Below the pieces are notes generated by a model. It was given only the letters and a program-made list of their open reading frames with translations. It was not told the DNA's origin and made no database searches. This document shows positions 21,085 through 24,343 of a stretch of DNA of 24,343 nucleotides, in pieces; position 1 is the stretch's first letter; the number at the start of each line of letters is the position of its first letter. A program made the position numbers and the translations under genes. The stretch spans positions 1 through 24,343 of IMG/VR virus record IMGVR_UViG_3300030419_005281; one strand, given 5' to 3'. The stretch comes from a virus.

Positions 21085-21447
21085 CTATCTTCGTCCTGTT
21101 GATAATCCGCTTGTATATACAAATATTATTTTTCCCTGGTCTCCAGAACTACCACTCCACGCAGTAGGATGAATATCTAAAATTGTACCAACTGCAGGTT
21201 TACCATAACTTATATAATGTTCTGAACCAGTCATATTATTTGCACTAATACTATTTTCTGCAAAAGAAGCAGATGAACCAAAGAAAAAATGTACTGGTTT
21301 TGCAGGTGCTTCATTAAAGTAAACATAATTTGGTGTCTTATGAAAACTTGCACTAGCTACTACAACATGTCTATCATATGCATTATCAGGTAATTTTCCA
21401 GGTACCTGTGAATTTGAATTGTTAGGATCTTTTATGTAATCTGACAT
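21085..21447 (-). CDS. Unknown head-region protein (120 aa)
   Basis: Starts MSDYIKDPNNSNSQVPGKLP with GAGGAG upstream. The sequence is rich in Ser, Asn and aromatic residues (YDRHVVVASASFHKTPNYVY, KPVHFFFGSSASFAENSI) and predicted mainly beta (ISYGKPAVGTILDIHPTAW, DQGKIIFVYTSGLSTGRR). No charge bias or leader peptide, so it differs from the cargo-like group. No family recognised. Its place between two small head genes and the protease suggests a minor virion or prohead component. Confidence 0.7.
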   Translation of the reverse strand: MSDYIKDPNNSNSQVPGKLPDNAYDRHVVVASASFHKTPNYVYFNEAPAKPVHFFFGSSASFAENSISANNMTGSEHYISYGKPAVGTILDIHPTAWSGSSGDQGKIIFVYTSGLSTGRR

Positions 21448-21465
21448 TTATACCTCTCCTCTAAA

Positions 21466-21780
21466 TTATTTTGGGTTTTTCCATATACTTCGTCTAATCC
21501 AAATATCTCTTAACCAATTAGCTATGACATCTCTAACAATTGACTTAATTTTTTTAATGTCATTTTTATCAATTTCTTCATCCAATACTTCAAATCCTGT
21601 ACTGTTTGTTGAAATTTGTTTTTTCTTTTTTTTACCTTTACCACCAGTAAAAGCAAATGGAGTATTGTATCCAGCTACATCACCTGTAACTGTTTCTTCT
21701 TCTAACTCCTCGTCTTCAAGCATTTCATTAGCTAACGATTCTATTAAATCTTTAAAGTGTTTTTTTGTTTTTATTTCCAC
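21466..21780 (-). CDS. Small head-region protein with TGDVAGYNTPFAF motif (104 aa)
   Basis: Starts at GTG (21780), ten bases after AAGGAG, overlapping the previous gene by 29 bases. An N-terminal amphipathic helix (MEIKTKKHFKDLIESLANEM) and an acidic stretch (EDEELEEE) precede TVTGDVAGYNTPFAFTGG, which I recall as a recurring motif in small T4-like head proteins. A lysine run (KGKKKKK) and a second helix rich in Trp and Arg (IVRDVIANWLRDIWIRRSIW) follow. The first helix may be another capsid-targeting element. The position matches the prohead core genes of T4. Function not assigned. Confidence 0.7.
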   Translation of the reverse strand: MEIKTKKHFKDLIESLANEMLEDEELEEETVTGDVAGYNTPFAFTGGKGKKKKKQISTNSTGFEVLDEEIDKNDIKKIKSIVRDVIANWLRDIWIRRSIWKNPK

Positions 21781-22636
21781 TTTTCTTTAACTCCTTCAGA
21801 AGTTCCATATATCTCATAGTTTGAATTACTACTGAATCTTTTACTATACTTGATTTATTTGATGTACCACAAAAGTTATCAATAGATTTTAAAGCTTCAT
21901 TCATTTTTATTTTTACAACTTTATCTTTAAGATTTTTAGAATATTTTTTAAGTTCTTTCTTAATAGTAGGAACTTGTTTTTCAATATATTCTTTTAAAGA
22001 ATTTGTATTTGAAATATTGTTAATATACGCTCTTAATAAATTCTTTTGAGGTAAATTTAATTTTGAATATTTTTGATTAAATTTTTCTAATAAAGTTCTA
22101 TAAGTTAATACCCTTAAATCTTTATCATTTGGTAATTTTTGAACAGTTTCTGATAATTTAATATTTTTTTCATCGGTTGTTACATGTTCAACTAAATTAA
22201 AAAATGATTCTGTTTTTTCATTCGGAGATAATGAATTAGAATATTCAAATAATTTATATATTGATGCATAAATTTTATAATTATTTACTTTGGAAGATAA
22301 AAATTTTTGTAAATCATATGACTCTTTTAAATCTTTTATAAGATTAAACTTTTCCCTTTTTAAAATAGAATTATTTATTTTATGTCTTCTCTCTATAACT
22401 TCATTAATAAAATAATCAGCCTTTTTGTCTGATTTAAATTTTGTATTCATTAAACAGTTATAAAGATTTAATTCTCTTCCAAGATTTGTATTCTCATTAA
22501 ATCTTTTTTTAAGTATATCTATCGATTTACTTTTTTCGTTTTTATCTAAAACATCCGCTGTGATTTGTCGTAACAAAAATTCAAACAACAATCCTGTATT
22601 ACGGATTTTGGAATGCTTTAACGAATTTCTATGCAT
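21752..22636 (-). CDS. Conserved phage helical protein after the portal gene (294 aa)
   Basis: Starts MHRNSLKHSKIRNTGLLFEF, then LLRQITADVLDKNEKSKSID. The pattern KxRNTGxLFExLxRQxTxDVL...DILKKxFNxNTxLGxELxLY is one I recall from many marine T4-like phage genomes, always unassigned. The protein is almost all helix, lysine-rich and without a membrane segment. The C terminus contains NKSSIVKDSVVIQTMRYMEL and a KSGNKNKKTL tail. It opens the long head operon, with a promoter-like motif 44 bases upstream and a GGAG site. Sitting between portal and protease, it occupies the place of T4 prohead core genes 67 and 68, so an initiation or core role is plausible. Confidence 0.8.
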   Translation of the reverse strand: MHRNSLKHSKIRNTGLLFEFLLRQITADVLDKNEKSKSIDILKKRFNENTNLGRELNLYNCLMNTKFKSDKKADYFINEVIERRHKINNSILKREKFNLIKDLKESYDLQKFLSSKVNNYKIYASIYKLFEYSNSLSPNEKTESFFNLVEHVTTDEKNIKLSETVQKLPNDKDLRVLTYRTLLEKFNQKYSKLNLPQKNLLRAYINNISNTNSLKEYIEKQVPTIKKELKKYSKNLKDKVVKIKMNEALKSIDNFCGTSNKSSIVKDSVVIQTMRYMELLKELKKSGNKNKKTL

Positions 22637-22680
22637 ACTATTGTCTCCGTTTTATTGACACTAAGCTTATTTCATTATTT

Positions 22681-22694
22681 CATATATAAATATA
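22681..22694 (-). promoter_or_regulatory. Promoter-like motif, copy 9
   Basis: Plus strand CATATATAAATATA in the gap between the portal stop (22719) and the ATG at 22636. No terminator stem is visible in this gap, so the head operon could also be read from the portal transcript. Confidence 0.6.
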
Positions 22695-22718
22695 GAATTT
22701 TTATACTTTTATATATAT

Positions 22719-24343
22719 TTATTCACTTAAATCTTCGTCTAATAATGATTTTTCACTTAGTATACTTTTATTTTTTAAATCTCTATCAAATTTTTTCTTA
22801 AGAGAATCCATTAAACCTTCTCTAGCTACAATTGTTCCACCCTTACCAACATAAAGTGGTGAACCACCTTTAAATTCTCGTTTACCATTTCGTTGTCTTT
22901 CATACTTTGTAGCGTTTTTTAAATCTTTAGAATCAAATCCTACTCTTGAATCTGGTTTATATGAATCTTTTTCACTACCACCCCATTCACCTCTCGGTAT
23001 TTCTAAATCATCTTCATCACCTACGGCTTCACCAGACTTGGCCGGATCATTTCCTTCTTGTTCAATTTGTTCAAATCTAAATGTTTGTTTTCTATCTTCT
23101 ACAATTTCATCAAATACTTTTTTCTTATCACCATCATTTAAATCAAATATATTATCATATATCCATTCTCTGGACATAATTTTATTTTCCAATATATTAT
23201 TAGCTATTTCAACTTGTTGGGTTAATAACTCTAATTTTTCTTGTTGATGTATCATTGATGGATTTGTTAATTCTAAATTGAAATCAATTAAATCTGCATC
23301 TTCAAATCCTTGTGTATATAAATGTACAATAGCTACCTTCTCAAGTTCAGCACATACAATTTTTTGTATTCTTTCAATTGTTCTTGCGAATCTAACATCT
23401 TCAGCGGCTAATGTAGCTTTACTACCAACATTTTCTTCATATCCTAAAAACGCTTTTGGAACTTTAAGAGCCGCGTGTAATTTATTTCGTAGATATTCAA
23501 TATCATCAATCGCACCATCATTAGTTAAACCAGGTAAAGTATCTATATTTGTTCCACTATCACCACCACGAACAGGTAAATAATAATCTTCTGTAACTGA
23601 TTCCATATTATATCTTAAATTATATTCACCACTATTTTGATCTATAACAGGTATTTTTTTCATTTTATTAATGATTTTATTCATATAATTCTCAACTTCA
23701 TTTGGTGGAATGTTACCAATATCTACCTTAAATATTCTTTTTTCTGGAGCTCTCATCATTCTATGAATCAACATAGCATCTTCCATAAGAGTTAATTGTT
23801 TCCATACTCTCCTTGCACCTTCTAACATTGATTTACCATAAGGTAGATAATTAGAATCTGATAACATTCTGAAATGTGCTACTTCATAATTTTCCTTAAA
23901 AGAAGAATCTTTTTTACTACTATGAGTACCAGAATCAGTTTCTATTTCGAATTGAACTAATTTTGGATTGGATGGATCGTGGTCTTCTAATCTATTAACT
24001 TCATAAACTGAAAGAGGTTTTACATTAACAATACCATATTTATCCAATATATCTAATTGTAAGTAAAAATCACCATATTTTGTAAGATTTCTAATCCAAG
24101 ACCATAAATTAAATTCTACATTCATTATATCATAAAATAAATTATGTAATATTTCTGTTATTTTTGGATTATCAGATTTTATATTTAATATTTTATTTTC
24201 AACATTATCAACAGTAGATTCATCAGAATATATATCCAATGCAGATGATATGATTGGATCTGCGTCCATTAACTCATAATCTCTAAATAACTCTTTACGA
24301 GCTACATCATATGCACTTCTATTTTGAGCCGCGGCGTATTTAG
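22719..24343 (-). CDS. 20: Portal vertex protein (gp20), 5' end missing
   Basis: The frame is open through the right edge: upstream of the ATG at 24269 it continues for 24 codons (ending RKELFRDYEL-M), so the true start lies outside the window and about 540 residues are visible. Portal signatures include DADPIISSALDIYSDES near the start, WSWIRNLTKYGDFYLQLDI, YGKSMLEGARRVWKQLTLME, RMMRAPEKRIFKVDIG, LRNKLHAALKVPKAFLGYEE and ATLAAEDVRFARTIERIQ. These match T4 gp20-type portals. The dodecameric portal starts prohead assembly, forms the DNA channel and binds the packaging motor. The C-terminal ~120 residues are charged and glycine-rich (RGEWGGSEKDSYKPDSRVG) and end LLDEDLSE, an L-x-E at the very tail. 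Terminase is not in the window. Confidence 0.95.
   Translation of the reverse strand, partial: KYAAAQNRSAYDVARKELFRDYELMDADPIISSALDIYSDESTVDNVENKILNIKSDNPKITEILHNLFYDIMNVEFNLWSWIRNLTKYGDFYLQLDILDKYGIVNVKPLSVYEVNRLEDHDPSNPKLVQFEIETDSGTHSSKKDSSFKENYEVAHFRMLSDSNYLPYGKSMLEGARRVWKQLTLMEDAMLIHRMMRAPEKRIFKVDIGNIPPNEVENYMNKIINKMKKIPVIDQNSGEYNLRYNMESVTEDYYLPVRGGDSGTNIDTLPGLTNDGAIDDIEYLRNKLHAALKVPKAFLGYEENVGSKATLAAEDVRFARTIERIQKIVCAELEKVAIVHLYTQGFEDADLIDFNLELTNPSMIHQQEKLELLTQQVEIANNILENKIMSREWIYDNIFDLNDGDKKKVFDEIVEDRKQTFRFEQIEQEGNDPAKSGEAVGDEDDLEIPRGEWGGSEKDSYKPDSRVGFDSKDLKNATKYERQRNGKREFKGGSPLYVGKGGTIVAREGLMDSLKKKFDRDLKNKSILSEKSLLDEDLSE

Noticed and set aside
1-24343. tRNA genes, CRISPR arrays, insertion sequences or integrase/attachment sites
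   Set aside because: I saw no cloverleaf-like sequence, no regularly spaced repeats and no transposase or integrase coding pattern; the only repeats are those listed.

Overview
This window is a stretch of an AT-rich (roughly 70% A+T by eye) genome of a T4-like contractile-tailed phage, most likely from a marine bacterium. All 35 genes I accept are on the minus strand, so the biological order runs from 24343 down to 1. The landmarks are the T4-type virion genes: portal (gp20), prohead protease (gp21), scaffold (gp22), major capsid protein (gp23), gp13-, gp14- and gp15-like neck and tail-completion proteins, sheath (gp18), tube (gp19), a gp26-like protein and the start of a tape-measure protein. 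The host is not identifiable. Strong AGGAG/GAGG ribosome-binding sites argue against Bacteroidota. Overall character and the presence of bS21 recall marine (pelagiphage/cyanophage-like) myoviruses, which is an inference.

Layout in transcription order. (1) 24343-22719: portal gene, cut by the window edge. (2) 22636-13485: about 9 kb of 16 tightly packed or overlapping genes. It starts with unknown head genes and gp21, continues with many small proteins carrying a shared capsid-targeting-like N terminus, a 573-residue modular protein, a glycine-rich repeat protein, two predicted membrane proteins and an actin/Hsp70-fold ATPase, and ends with a ribosomal protein bS21 homologue. (3) 13324-10540: scaffold and major capsid protein, closed by a strong terminator. 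(4) 10356-9856: a probable virion surface protein with its own promoter-like motif and terminator. (5) 9751-6072: neck genes interleaved with two more capsid-targeting-like proteins. (6) 5999-3103: a coiled-coil protein, sheath and tube. (7) 3015-1376: GH108 muramidase, an Hc1 histone-like protein, and a gp26-like protein whose reading frame appears to continue by ribosomal frameshifting. (8) 1314-1: another capsid-targeting-like protein and the tape-measure start.

A 14-base motif (plus strand CATATATAAATATC and close variants) occurs nine times, always in the gap 5' of a gene or gene block and always in the same orientation. Four of these copies lie directly after a rho-independent terminator. 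It is the best candidate for this phage's late promoter, and it divides the window into transcription units.

The most interesting theme is a predicted cargo system. At least eight proteins start with a short amphipathic peptide ending in a (L/I/M)xE-type site, the sort of site cut by T4-type prohead protease. The large modular protein also repeats EGKLTE linkers encoded by identical 18-bp DNA. With the protease in the same operon, this suggests that many proteins are packed into the capsid, processed and possibly injected. The actin-like ATPase, bS21 and Hc1-like protein are further candidates for roles in assembly or host takeover.
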